A DNA stretch of 64,000 nt from Ichthyophis bannanicus. Its lineage: Eukaryota; Chordata; Amphibia; Gymnophiona; Ichthyophiidae. The position numbers and the translations under genes were made by a program. The stretch covers positions 897,977,309-898,041,308 of the forward strand of contig CM066035.1 in the NCBI GenBank assembly GCA_033557465.1. The letters are read 5' to 3'. The notes under the pieces were generated by a model. The model made no database searches. It saw only the letters and a program-made list of their open reading frames with translations, and had not been told where the DNA came from. Below, piece by piece: positions 31,803-41,957 of the stretch. Positions within the stretch are counted from its first letter, which is position 1; each line of letters opens with the position of its first letter.

Positions 31803-33165
31803 TTTTTAATATTTATTTATTTTATTTATTTATATTCTCTTATATACCGCACTATTCAGCATCAGCATGGTTCACATAGAACAAAAATCTCAGTACAGTT
31901 AACTTGCATGAGTTTACAGATAACAAGGGAAGGAACTTGGATAACAAGGGAAACTATTTACAATCTATTTACAGATGTAGTACTACTGAATAGGAACATG
32001 TTACTAGGAACAGGATCAATCATTATAGAGAATCAGCCTAAGCATGTTATTGAGATATCATGGAGTTTGTTAATTGGGTGGGAACACTAATGTCAGTGGG
32101 TGTTGATGACTCTATAAGGTACTTGTTGAAGAGATGAAATTTGAGAGCTTTCCTGAATTGTGATAGGCTGTTGATAGCCCGGATGCCAGGGGGTAGTGCA
32201 TTCCAGCACCTAGGGGCACAAAGGATAAAGGCTCTGTTGGCTGTAGAAGAAGAGCAGCTTGTAAGGGCCTTTGGGAGCTTTAGGGAGTTGATGGACGAGA
32301 ATCTTCTTGTTCTGTTTGGTGTAGTAGTGTGAATAAGGGCAGATAAGGATGCAGCGGAGAGTTTATTGAGAGCTTTGAACGTGAGAAGTAAAGTTTTGAA
32401 GAGAATTCTGGCCTGAATGGGTAGCCAATGTAATTGAATCAGCAGAGGAGTAACATGGTCAGTCCTGGCGGCTCCATAAAGTACCCTTGCTGCGGCATTC
32501 ATTGCCAGCTGTAACGGGTTTAAGGTGGATTGAGGAAGACCTTGAAGAATGACATTGGCGTAATCGAAGTGGGGTATGATCAGTGTTTGGTATATTGTCC
32601 TGAAATCTTTTGGTTCCAACATGGAGCGTAGGTGTCTCAAAGAGCGGATCTTGTAGTATACTGTTCTGACCGTGTTTCCTATGTGGGACTTCATATCTAG
32701 GTGTTGATCCAGAATGACTCCTAGGTAGCGTATTGAGGGTTTGGATTGCAGTTCGGCTTCCTTAGTTTTGAGATATTGTGGTGGGTTAAAGTTGGGATTC
32801 CTCGTGATAAAGAGGACTTCCGTTTTCTTATGTTGTATACGGAGGTTTTGGGAGAGAAGCCAATCAGAAACTGCATTGAAACAATTTATTAGAGGGGAGA
32901 GATCCAAATGGTCAGTAGAGATGGGGGTGTAGAGTAGAACGTCATCGGCATACAGCATGTAATCGACCTTAAATGACCGTATGATCTCACAGATTGGTTG
33001 CATGTAGATGTTAGATAGAAGGGCAGAGAGTGAGGAACCTTGAGGAACTCCCTGATCGAGATGGAAAGGTTCTGAAGTTCTGCCTCCTGAGCGGACATGC
33101 TGCCATCTTTCGGATAGATAGGACCTGCACCATTTAAGCGCTGTTCCAGTGATTTTTATTTTTAT
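31803..33165 (-). mobile_element. L2-like LINE, 5' truncated
   Basis: The 3' end is an ATAAATAAA repeat preceded by GCGGTATATAAGAGAATATA. The body encodes the second half of an L2-group RT without frame damage. The 5' break is near 33165, where L2 homology (TGTALKWCRSYL) stops. Single-ended 5' truncation is typical of target-primed reverse transcription. Confidence 0.85.
32047..33165 (-). CDS. L2-like reverse transcriptase, N-terminally truncated
   Basis: This is the C-terminal half of the LINE polyprotein that would copy element RNA at the nicked target. Readable blocks are TGTALKWCRSYLSERWQ, QGVPQGSSLSALLSNIYM, the active site YADD (codons at about 32940-32951), CFNAVSDWLLSQNLRIQ, IRYLGVILDQHLDMK, LIIPHFDYANVILQGLP, LHWLPIQARILFKTLL and RAFILCAPRCWNALPPGIR. 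No stop interrupts the truncated frame. The endonuclease and the first RT blocks are missing, so it cannot act alone. The apparent N-terminus beyond 33165 is host sequence read by chance. Confidence 0.85.
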   Translation of the reverse strand: MKIKITGTALKWCRSYLSERWQHVRSGGRTSEPFHLDQGVPQGSSLSALLSNIYMQPICEIIRSFKVDYMLYADDVLLYTPISTDHLDLSPLINCFNAVSDWLLSQNLRIQHKKTEVLFITRNPNFNPPQYLKTKEAELQSKPSIRYLGVILDQHLDMKSHIGNTVRTVYYKIRSLRHLRSMLEPKDFRTIYQTLIIPHFDYANVILQGLPQSTLNPLQLAMNAAARVLYGAARTDHVTPLLIQLHWLPIQARILFKTLLLTFKALNKLSAASLSALIHTTTPNRTRRFSSINSLKLPKALTSCSSSTANRAFILCAPRCWNALPPGIRAINSLSQFRKALKFHLFNKYLIESSTPTDISVPTQLTNSMISQ

Positions 33166-33231
33166 TACATAAGGCTTCTCTTGATTGGCAGGTAGGATGC
33201 ATAACACTAATGGAATTAGATAGCATTGGCC

Positions 33232-33530
33232 ATGTTGTTGTTATTAAGTGCCGTCAAGTTGGTGTCAACTCATGGCGACCCTCTAGATAGTTGTCCTAAA
33301 TTTGATCTTCAGCCAGGCGGTTCATTGTTGATAGACTGGCACCCATAGCTGCTGTTATTGTATCGATCTATCTCATTGCTGGCCTTCCTCTTTTGCGTTG
33401 ACCTTCCCAAGCATGATGTCTTTCTCTAATGATCTCTATCTTCGCATGATGTGTCCAAAGTATGAAAGTTGAAGTCTTGACATCTGAGCTTCTAAAGAAA
33501 GCTTAGGTTTGATCTCCTGTAGTACTTACC
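33232..33530 (-). mobile_element. BovB/RTE-type LINE 3' fragment
   Basis: In reverse complement it ends GGGTCGCCATGAGTTGACAC, CTTGACGGCACTTAATAACA and ACAAC. Upstream words (AAAGACATCATGCTTGGGAA, AAAGAGGAAGGCCAGCAATG) match the copy at 11013-11250. It lies directly upstream of the L2-like LINE break. Confidence 0.75.
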
Positions 33531-33570
33531 ATATTAAGAAGCTTCATTAACCTTAACTTAAATACTATGG

Positions 33571-34232
33571 GGGTCATTCTGCACTGCATTTAGCAGGGAT
33601 ATACTTCCGGTTCAGACGTATATCCTCTGCTAAACGTCAGGGGCTGCTTCTGGATCCAAAGCTTCCCACATGTACAGCAGAGATGTGTGGGGAGGTCTGG
33701 ACAGGGGTGGGAGGGGGAGGGCTGGAGGAGGAGGCGAGGAGGAGCAGAAGCGGGACCCTGACCCCGGATGTACAGAGCCCATTCCGATGACGGCCCTATA
33801 CGTCCAGGCTTGGGGAGTTAAACAGGGACTTATTCCACCTCAGAGATGAAATAAGTCTCCCTCGATGTTGGTGGCCATCGAGTCAGGATTTCCCCGAGGA
33901 GGTAAGCAGGGCAGGGGGTTCCCCGCAGCCTGATCCCGGCCTTGTAAGGCCCGATCGGGGGTCGAGCGGCGGGGAGGTAGAAAATGTGCGGCCAATCGGG
34001 GCTTCTGCATGGCATCCCAGTGCCATGGTGACAGGATGCCACATCACCGCGACTCTATGCAGGAGCCTTGGCTGGGTTAGCTGTGCAGCAGGCCTGAATC
34101 AGGACACATTCAGGACGTCCAGGCCCTGTGCCCTGATTCTGCTCCCGCGGGTGCAGAATTGGGGCCAGATCCAGGCCATCCAGATTTTGGATGTCTGGAC
34201 AGCCTGGGTGTGCCCCAAGTGGAATTTGTCTC
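33571..34232 (+). mobile_element. Family B MITE, copy 1
   Basis: It starts GGGGGTCATTCTGCACTGCA and then TTTAGCAGGGATA. It shares TTATTCCACCTCAG, GCCATGGTGACAGGATGCCA and CTGATTCTGCTCCCGC with copies at 53792-54452 and 60640-61046. GC-rich and non-coding. The right end is worn and abuts family A copy 1. Confidence 0.65.
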
Positions 34233-35438
34233 CACGGGTGTTATTTTTAATGCAAATAGGCTCCTGAATGTGTGGGATAGACATTTTGCTCATGAAAATG
34301 TCTAGAACTGTATTCCTAAATCACATAGCCCTGCACGTACATGTCGCAAAAACGGGGATCTCAGAAAATGGGTGGGAGGGGGAAGAACGGGGGCATGGCA
34401 AGCCGCGGAGACATAGAAAGCATACTCAGGAAAGGCCCGTGTAATCCTGAGTGTTTCCAGTCGATGCCTACGTTATACCAGACATAGAAAAATTTCTGCT
34501 CTGATCTGCAACGGGTCCCCCCATATAGATGAATGGCTGTGACACATCTCTATTGAACTGGTGTGTCTGCTGTCTGGGAGGGAACAAGATGCAGTTGTAA
34601 AGAATAGAATGCAGAGGTGAGGGATGTTTGTAAGGTTAAGGAACAACAAAAAACACCCCTACAGAAATATAAAGCACTGCAATAGTCTGTATTCTGGCTA
34701 TGCTGACATTTGCTATTTGTGCTAAAGGGGCTATTCTAGGCTTCCCTAACATTTCCAGTGTTTGGAAAAATAGGAATGTAGATGTAGGGATAGTATGTGA
34801 GGTAGTATGGTGCAGAATCATGTTTGCCTGGGAAATGCAGATCAGATGTGTTGTCCTGAGATGCCATGGCATTATGGGCCTGATTCTGAGACACGGGTTG
34901 CAGGGCTGCACTCCCTGATGGGACATGCAGCCCTGCAAGCCATCTGGTCCCAATTCCCCCTCAGGGTCTCCCCTTACGTCTTGAGCATCAGGATGGGGGG
35001 GAGCCGGCGGGGGTGGGGGGAAGGTTGGTGGGAGGGGGCGGGATCAGGGTGGACGGGATTGGGCCAGCCTCAAACGTGGAATAAGCAGCAGAAAATCTGC
35101 ATTCTGGCCTGGGAATCCCTCCCCCTTGGCCAGGGCCAGTTGCGGGGAGGTCCCTGCCGTCCGATCCAGGCCACAGCAGGCCAACCATGGGTCGGGCAGT
35201 GGGGAAGAGAGGGGCCGAAGCCATAGGAGTCAGGGGTGCCTGTGGAGAAGGGGGATGTCCTCTACTCCCAGCGCACCAGCAACTGCCACCTTAGCTCCCC
35301 CGATCGGGGTCAAGAAGATCGACCACACAGCCAGACACCCAGCACATCAACCCCAAGCCAATCGGGGGCCTCCACCTCAACAGCTGATGGGCATAAAGAC
35401 ATGCACCACCCAGCGTGCCCGCGCCTTGCAGGCTCGTG

Positions 35439-35480
35439 CCTAAGGGCCACGCCAAAGGGCCCTTTGGTGTGGCCCTTAGG
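35439..35480. repeat. Perfect-type GC palindrome
   Basis: CCTAAGGGCCACGCCAAAGG is followed at once by its near-exact reverse complement (one mismatch), centred on GGGCCC. As RNA it would make a hairpin of about 20 bp. Confidence 0.8.
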
Positions 35481-35589
35481 CGTGGCACTGTGAATAGCTG
35501 ATACCTTCTCCTCCTCCCCCTCCCCACTCCAGTAACTCCACCGATGAGCAGGCCAAATGCAGCGGATCCACAAGAAACGTCACCATGTA

Positions 35590-35775
35590 AGCATCCTCCA
35601 AATGTAACCATGCTGTAATGTAATGTAACTCATGATGCCCAGCCTACCTGTAATGTAACCCTTGATGTGATGTAATACAAGCCATGATGCCCACCCTGCT
35701 TGTAATGTACCTATTTACACTGTGTGTAGTTAGGCTGCATAGCCTGTAGTAAATGCTGCTTGTAATGTAACCCAT
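35590..35775. repeat. Degenerate tandem array of TGTAATGTAACC units
   Basis: The words TGTAATGTAAC(C/T) and CATGATGCCCA alternate at spacings of about 40-60 nt. This looks like an imperfect minisatellite. Confidence 0.6.
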
Positions 35776-35839
35776 TGACTCACCTAATCTCCTTTTCCAC
35801 TCTATCCACCCCCACCTACACCTCCATGTTTGTCCTCGC

Positions 35840-36118
35840 TAGATTACAAGCTCCCTCTATGTTTGTATTAACTAGATTGTAAGCTCTGATGAGCAGGGAC
35901 TGTCTGTCTGTCTCTTATTTAATAGAAACCCACAGTAGTACCAGTAGTAGTAATGGGAGACAGCCAAACTGGCTTTTGCCCTAACTAGATTGTTACCCTA
36001 TGTGCCTCTCGTCTTGATTTGATTGTAAGCTCTGATGAGCAGGGACTGTCACTGTTAGATGTCTGTACAGCGCTGCGTAAGTCTGTAGCGCTTTATAAAT
36101 GTTAAATAGTAGTAGTAG
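35840..36118 (+). mobile_element. LINE/SINE 3' tails ending in (TAG)n
   Basis: Two copies of ATTGTAAGCTCTGATGAGCA then GGGACTGTC (35875 and 36023) are seen. The second ends GCGCTTTATAAATGTTAAAT and (AGT)n. Such tails are common in vertebrate L2/CR1-group elements and their SINEs. No head was found. Confidence 0.55.
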
Positions 36119-36794
36119 TCCCTGTAGGCAACAGGGGCATGCTGGGCCGTCCTCGGGCCCGATTCTGGTTACTGTGGGAATGTTTTGTTCCCGCAGTCCA
36201 GAATCATCTTCACAGCAGTTGTTGATAGGTGCAGGGCATGGTTTTGGCAAAGGCATGTTATTTGTCTTTGCAAGCAAGAACATGTGTGATATGGGGGTGC
36301 AGGGGAGGCCCTGGTGTGCTAATACGCAACTCTGGGGGGCACATATATGCCTGGCCAGTGCCTGGACCGTGGGGCTGACCGCAGCATCACCAGGAGACAG
36401 TGTGAATGGGCAGTATATTCCGAAAAGCTGCTCTCTAGCAACATAGCAGGGCATGCCCCTGTCAATGGTGGGGGGCCCTCGGAGTGAGGGCAGGTTGCAG
36501 TGCAAACAGCACTAATACATATCCGATTGCACTATCAGAGGTCTCTAACTGTGCACATTTGTTTGGACAGATGCTGCTGCTTCTGATGCTTGCACTGTTG
36601 CATGTTCACGTCCTGATGGATCCCTACTATTGACAGGGACATGTTTTGACATTGCAGTGTTTTCAGACCCACACTTAGCATTGTATATACTGTTTTCAGG
36701 GATGACCACTGCAGATTTACTAAGCTGTTCTTCAAATGTCCTGTATGTTTTGCTGCATGGCCTCTCAGGACAGACATCTCACTTTCCACTTGCT

Positions 36795-39140
36795 TATACA
36801 TAGAAACATGGCGGCCGAAAAAGACCACATGGCCTATCGAGTCTGCCCTTCCAGATCAACCCCTTTTTTCCTAGAGAGTCTCTGTGTTTGTCCCATGCTT
36901 TTTTGAATTTAGATACTGTCGTCATCACTACCACCTCCACTGAGAGACTATTCCACTCATCTACTACTTTTTTCATAACGAAATATTTCCGCATATTACT
37001 CCTGAGTCTATCCCTTTTCACCCTCCTCCTATTCCCTCATAGCAAAGCTTGTTTTCAAACAAACTAGGATCTCCTGTGCTTTTATGCCACAGAGGTATTT
37101 AAATGTCTAAATCATATCTCCTCTATCCTGCCTTTCCTCTAAAGTATTCATATTAAGGTCCTTAAGTCTGTCCTCATATGCTTTATAATGAAGACTACTA
37201 ACCATTTTAGTAGCCATCCTCTGCACCGAATCCATTCTGTTTATATCCTTTTGAAGGTGTTTTCCAGAATTGCACACAATACTCCAAGTGAGGTCACACC
37301 AAAGACTTATACAGAGGCACTATCATCTCCTTTCTTCTGCTGGCCAGTCCTCTCCCTATGCACCCAAGCATCCTTCAAGCTATTTCCATTGCCTTTTCTA
37401 CCTGTTTAGTTACTTTGAGATCATCAGACACAGTCACGCCTAGGTCCTGTTCTTCTTTCATGGACAGAATTACATCAACCCCTATACTGTACTGCTCCGT
37501 TGGATTGCTGCAGCCCAAATGCATGACCCTACATTTTTTAGCATTAAATCTCAGCTGACAAATTCTAGACCATTCTTCAAGCTTAGCTAGGTCCCTCCTC
37601 ATGTTATCTAAACCTTCCTGGGTATCCACTCTGTTGCAGATTTTGGTATTATCCACAAAGAGGCAAACCTTACCCTACAGCCCTTCCGCTCTATCACTAA
37701 CAAAGATGTGAAAAAGAATCGGACCAAGGACAGATCCCTGGGGCACACCACTGGTAACTTCCTTCTCCTCAGAGTGAACTCTCTTTATCTATACCCTTTG
37801 TTACCTCCCACTCAACCAATTTCTAACCCAAGCAGTAACTTTAGGGTCCATCCCTAGGATGCTCAGTTTGTTTATAAGTCACCTGTGCGGAACAGTGTCA
37901 AAGGCTTTACTGAAATCTAAATATACCACATCTAGGGCTCTCCCTCGGTCCAACTTCCTGGTCACCCAGTCAAAGAAATCAATCAGATTTGTCTGACAAG
38001 ATCTGCACCTGGTGAATCCATGCTGCCTCGGATCCTGTAATCCGTTGGACTCCACAAACCTCATTATTTTCTCTTTCAGCAGCGTTTCCAATAATTTACT
38101 CTCCCCTGAGGTTAAACTAACCGGCCTGTAGTTTTCAACCACATCCTTACTTCCGCTTTTGTATAAAGGGACCACATGTCATTAGGGTTGCCAGATGTTC
38201 TGACTTGTCCTGAATTTCGGAAAATTTTGACAGATGATTAAGATGAACATTATAATACAAATGAAATTATTTCTATTCCCTTATTAATGAAACAAATGAA
38301 TTGAACTTATTGCTGCAGACGTCTTCATATGAATTTAATAATATGCCAATTGATAAAAAAAAATGGTCCACTTTATTTGAAAGCAAAAAATTCATTGATT
38401 TGAAAACACTAGTTAGCATATTTTTTCAATTCCCATATCAAACGCCGCTGTGGAATGAGTATTTTCGGTGTGCAAGAAGCAATGGACGGATGATCAAAAT
38501 CAATTGAATATTAAAACTGTAAAATGCTTGCTTCAAGTTAGAAAACAACAACTATTCATTATCTTGTGGTGATATGTACAAAAGGATTTTGGCTGATGAA
38601 AATCTGCTAAATCAAATATCGTTGAATAGTAAATACTTCTAAATAATGTTTTATTGTGTTTCATGTATAATAAAACATTTTTTAAGTGTTATTTTTTGAA
38701 AAAATGTCCTAATTTTAGACTAAAGGTATCTGGCAAACCTAAACATGTGCCTCTCTTCAGTCCTCTTTCACCACTCCTAACTCCAAAGAGGCATTGAAAA
38801 GGTCAGACAGTGGAGCTGCTAGAATGTCCCCAAGTTCCTTCAATATTCTTGGATGTATCCCATCTGGTCCCATCGCTTTGTCCACTTTTAGTTTAGCTAG
38901 TTCCTCACCAACACGGTCTTCTGAAAATTGTTCAAGATGCCCCTCGCTTTTGTTCCTGTTTGTGGGTGTTGTCTGAGGTCTTGCTCCTGGCCCTTCATCT
39001 TTGAACACAGAACAGAAATATTTGTTAAGCAATTCTGCTTTATCCTCATCAGCTTCTACATATTCCTCTCCTTCACCTTTGAGTCTGACAATACCACTTT
39101 TGCCCTTCTTTCTCTCACTGACATATCTGAAAAATGTCTT
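36795..39140 (-). pseudogene. CR1 subfamily B LINE, RT half, with a hAT insertion
   Basis: Minus-strand segments give, in order, RT blocks at 39032-38757 (KVDKAMGPDGIHPRILKE), then at 38175-37879 (VENYRPVSLTSGESKLLE, HGFTRCRSCQTNL, DFSKAFDTVPHR), 37656-37375 (DNTKICNRV, RICQLRFNAKKCRVMHLG) and 37021-36800 (MKRDRLRSNMRKYFVMKK, FKKAWDKHRDSLG). They follow CR1 order but lie in different frames with stops. The endonuclease and ORF1 are missing. The 3' tail is at 36795-36850 (minus). It is inserted in family A copy 1. Confidence 0.78.
38182..38742 (+). mobile_element. hAT-type transposon relic with transposase C-terminus
   Basis: The 561-bp insert begins TTAGGGTTGCCAGAT and its end in reverse complement begins TTAGGTTTGCCAGAT. 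The flanks are ACATGTCA (38174-38181) and ACATGTGC (38743-38750), 6 of 8 matching. Inside, plus-strand frames read KKWSTLFESKKFIDLK, then RMIKINN-like, and in another frame TVKCLLQVRKQQ and DMYKRILADENLLNQISLNS. This is the hAT dimerisation region of a transposase. It has frameshifts and most of the gene is gone. Confidence 0.72.
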
Positions 39141-39470
39141 TAGCTACAGTGCATGTACATAACCCTGTAGTGTTATGGGCATGCAACAGATCAGTATATA
39201 TAGCCTGTGTCGCATGACCTTATCTATTTCATCCATATTAAGGTGGTGTTTGCATGAGCACAACACTGTCGGTGTGAGCATCAGTTTAGGAGATTACGTT
39301 TTGCCAGAGAGGGCGTGGTCGCACACGGACAGGAAACATCTGAGACGTCTATCATTACAGAATATGGTGTGCACGGGGACATACAGGCCATTTGTTGCAT
39401 GTACCCATGTCCCATTAAAGCAGCATGGGCCCTTGTATCCTCAGGGGTGTAGTTCATGCCGTGCTGGGGA

Positions 39471-40062
39471 CATTGTTGTAGGGATGGTTAATGTATGAGA
39501 GAATCAGAGGAAGAGATTGAACTTTATCCAATTAAACTGTATCTGAACCAGACTGTAAACTATATTTGGATTAGACATTGAACTATATAGGAATTGGGTC
39601 ATTGTGTACCGGGCATGTGGTGACTGTACAGCTGCTTGAGAATGAAGTTTGGGGAGGACAGGCAGCTGCATGATGTAAGACAGGCAGGAAGCCTGATTGG
39701 AGGATTTTTGTATGTGACTTTATATGGACATATCAGGTGATGAGTCTTGTCGGCCGACCGTGAGTCACTTGTTTGTCAAGGTGTATAAAGATAGCTGGAG
39801 AGTCCCAGACAAACTGGAAGCCACCTTTTCTCCACTGACGAGTGTGATGTATCCTGGACTTGGCTCCAGTCTGCGCTGTGGGGCTTCCCCAACTGAAGTG
39901 AACTGATGTGAAGAGAATGCCCGGTTCGATGATGTATTCATAATCTATATACATATATCCTGTATTAATAAATGTACCTTGTAACCGCTAGAGTGTAGTG
40001 TGGTATCTTTACTTTGCTCTTGGGAGTGATAATCAAAAGAACCTGGCCTGATTGAATTCAGA
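39471..40062 (+). mobile_element. Candidate solo LTR
   Basis: Comparison with family A copy 2 shows an extra block here. It starts about TGTTGTAGGGATGG and ends near GATTGAATTCA. It contains a TATA-like GTGTATAAAGATAG (about 39780) and a polyadenylation-type TTAATAAATG (about 39964) in the order expected of an LTR. No internal region and no exact target duplication were found, so another element type is possible. Confidence 0.4.
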
Positions 40063-41009
40063 TGTATATCTCTCTGATTCTGGAACCACAGATGCAACTA
40101 TACATGCGGTTTTGGAATCGGGTTTATTACGTGCCTGTTTTCAAGTTAGACATTTCTGCTGGCCAGACACGGAGGTTATAGAATCACGCTCTATGGGGGT
40201 CATTCTAGAACACAAACAAGCCTACTAGATGTGCAAGAGAGACATTTTTCACACTAAAATGTTTAGAGCTGCATTTTGAAACCACATGGTCCTGCACATA
40301 CACGGTGCTAGGACGGGGGATTTCAGAACACGGGTGGGAAGGAGATGGAACAGGGACATCGCAAGCCACGGAGATGTAAAAAGCGCATTCAGGAAAGGCC
40401 CGTGTACATCCTGAGTGTTTCTCACGGATGCCTACGTTATACCAGTGGCAATGTGGAATAAGGCAGGACTTAGAAAACTTTCTGCTCTGATTATCAACGT
40501 GTCCCATAGAGATGAATGGCTGTGACACGTCTGTAATGAATTGGTGTGTCAACACCCCTACAGAAATAGAAAGCACTGCAATAGTCTGTATTCTGCTATG
40601 CTGACATTTGCTGTTTGTGCTAATGGGGCTATTCTAGGCTTCCCTGACAATTCCAGTGTTCGGAAAAATGGGAATGTAGATGTAGGGTTGGTATGTGAGG
40701 TAGTATGGAGCAGTATCGTGTTTGGCTAAGAAATGCAGAGCACATGTGTTGTCCTGAGACGCTGTGCCATTATGTCTTCACAGCAGTTGTTTTTAGGTGC
40801 AGTGCGTGGTTTTGGCAGAGGTATGTTATTTGTGACTGCAAGTGAGAGAGAGAGTGTGTGTGTGTGTGCGCGTTGTGTTGCACGGGAACATCTGGTGTGC
40901 TCATCCACAAATCTGGGGGGACATGAATGCTTGGCCAGTACCTGGACTGTAGAGATGACAGCATAGTCACCAGGTGCCAGTGTGATTGGGTGGAATAAAT
41001 CAGAAGAGG

Positions 41010-41251
41010 TTCTCCATAGCGAAACGTCGGAACATATCCCTGTCACTAATAAGAGACCCTCAGAATGGGAGCATTCAACACTGCAAACAGCACTAAGACA
41101 TGCCCAGAAGCACCATCATTGGTCTTTACAAATGTGCACATTTGTAGAGAGCGATGATGGAACCTTTGGGCATGTATTAGTGCTGTTTGCTCCCATTCTG
41201 AGGGTCCCTTATTAGTGACAGGGATATGTTTCCGACGTTTCGCTATGGAGA
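41010..41251. repeat. Large imperfect palindrome inside family A
   Basis: CTCCATAGCGAAACGTCGGA and the following CACTAATAAGAGACCCTCAG are matched in inverted order by CTGAGGGTCCCTTATTAGTG and TCCGACGTTTCGCTATGGAG. Arms are about 115 nt and meet near the GTGCACATTTG centre. The same structure, more worn, is at about 22980-23180 in copy 3. Confidence 0.8.
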
Positions 41252-41466
41252 CCCTTTTCTGATTTTTTCTGGTCCATACTTAGCATGGTACAGACTTTTT
41301 TCAGAGATGACCAATGCAAGCAAACTAAGGATGTCTTCTACTGCCATGTATGTTGTGATGCAAGGTATGTCATGCAAACATATCACTTTCGACCTGCTTT
41401 TATACTGTCTTACAGTACACTGAGATCACTTTGCAGTGTTCTGGGCCTGCAACATATTAGTATATA

Positions 41467-41957
41467 CAGGGTGGCCCAAAAAAAGTGAGAACATCTCGTA
41501 GTATAGAAGTTATTTAAAAATTCAAAAAGACAAATGTAAACAATTGACAAATTAAAAAAAAAAAGATTGTCAAAATAAAGACGTTGTTTAGCTAAAAAAG
41601 GTAAATAAGTAAACTATTTAAGCTTTTAAGGAGTGGAGGAGTAGCCTAGTGGTTGGGGCAAGGTACTTCAGGCCAGAAGGTCAGGGGTTCAAATCCCACT
41701 AGAGGACAGCAACCTTGGGCTGGAAGGTCTGGGGTTTCTAGTCCCACAGGTGCTCCTTGTGGTCTTGGGCAAGCCACTTAACCCTCCATAGCCCATGTTC
41801 CCTGTAAAATAGTTATCTCCAAGTTATAATGCCCTGTTCAATGTAATTTCAGTTTGTTCAATGTAAACCGCACTGATGCAGAATAGCGCAGTATATAAGA
41901 GAATGTAAATAAATAAATAAATTTACGAGATGTTCTCACTTTTTTTGGACCACCCTG
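41467..41957. mobile_element. Mariner-type MITE
   Basis: Inverted ends of 34 nt (41467-41500 and 41924-41957) begin CAGGGTGGCCCAAAAAAAGT and CAGGGTGGTCCAAAAAAAGT in outward reading, with one mismatch. TA precedes the left end; the right flank is TC, so the expected TA duplication is worn on one side. Without the SINE it would be about 200 bp long. There is no transposase. Confidence 0.8.
41630..41923 (+). mobile_element. tRNA-derived SINE with L2-like tail
   Basis: The head has GTAGCCTAGTGGTTGGGGCA and GGTTCAAATCCCAC as box A and box B. The middle has CTTGGGCAAGCCACTTAACC. The tail AATGTAAACCGCACTGATGC, GCAGTATATAAGAG and (ATAA)n matches the 3' ends of the L2-like LINEs here, which probably supplied the RT. 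It sits inside the mariner-type MITE. Confidence 0.82.

Larger units (their letters stand above)
34877..36206. mobile_element. GC-rich non-autonomous DNA element inside family A
   Basis: Comparison with copy 2 (CATTATG then TCTTCACAGCAG) marks this block as an insertion. Its start TGATTCTGAGACACGGG and its end in reverse complement TGATTCTGGACTGCGGG form inverted ends. The interior holds a G-rich part (34990-35060), a palindrome (35439-35480), a TGTAATGTAACC tandem array (35590-35775) and a LINE/SINE tail (35840-36118). No real gene is seen; the long GC frames are chance. Confidence 0.55.
34238..40193 (+). mobile_element. Family A DNA transposon, copy 1, with nested insertions
   Basis: Collinear pieces of family A are 34238-34876, 36207-36794, 39141-39470 and 40063-40193. 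They match copy 2 (40195-42350) in order, for example AAGGCCCGTGTAATCCTGAG, CTTCACAGCAGTTGTTG and TTCATGCCGTGC. Between them lie a GC-rich element, a CR1-B LINE carrying a hAT fragment, and a candidate solo LTR. It is the oldest layer of this block. Confidence 0.6.

Noticed and set aside
32141..32932. Plus-strand ORFs within the L2-like LINE
   Set aside because: Antisense to the intact minus-strand RT frame; no independent support.
34807..35611. Overlapping ORFs of 78-139 codons on both strands
   Set aside because: High GC content and a palindrome explain them; no domain or conserved motif is present.
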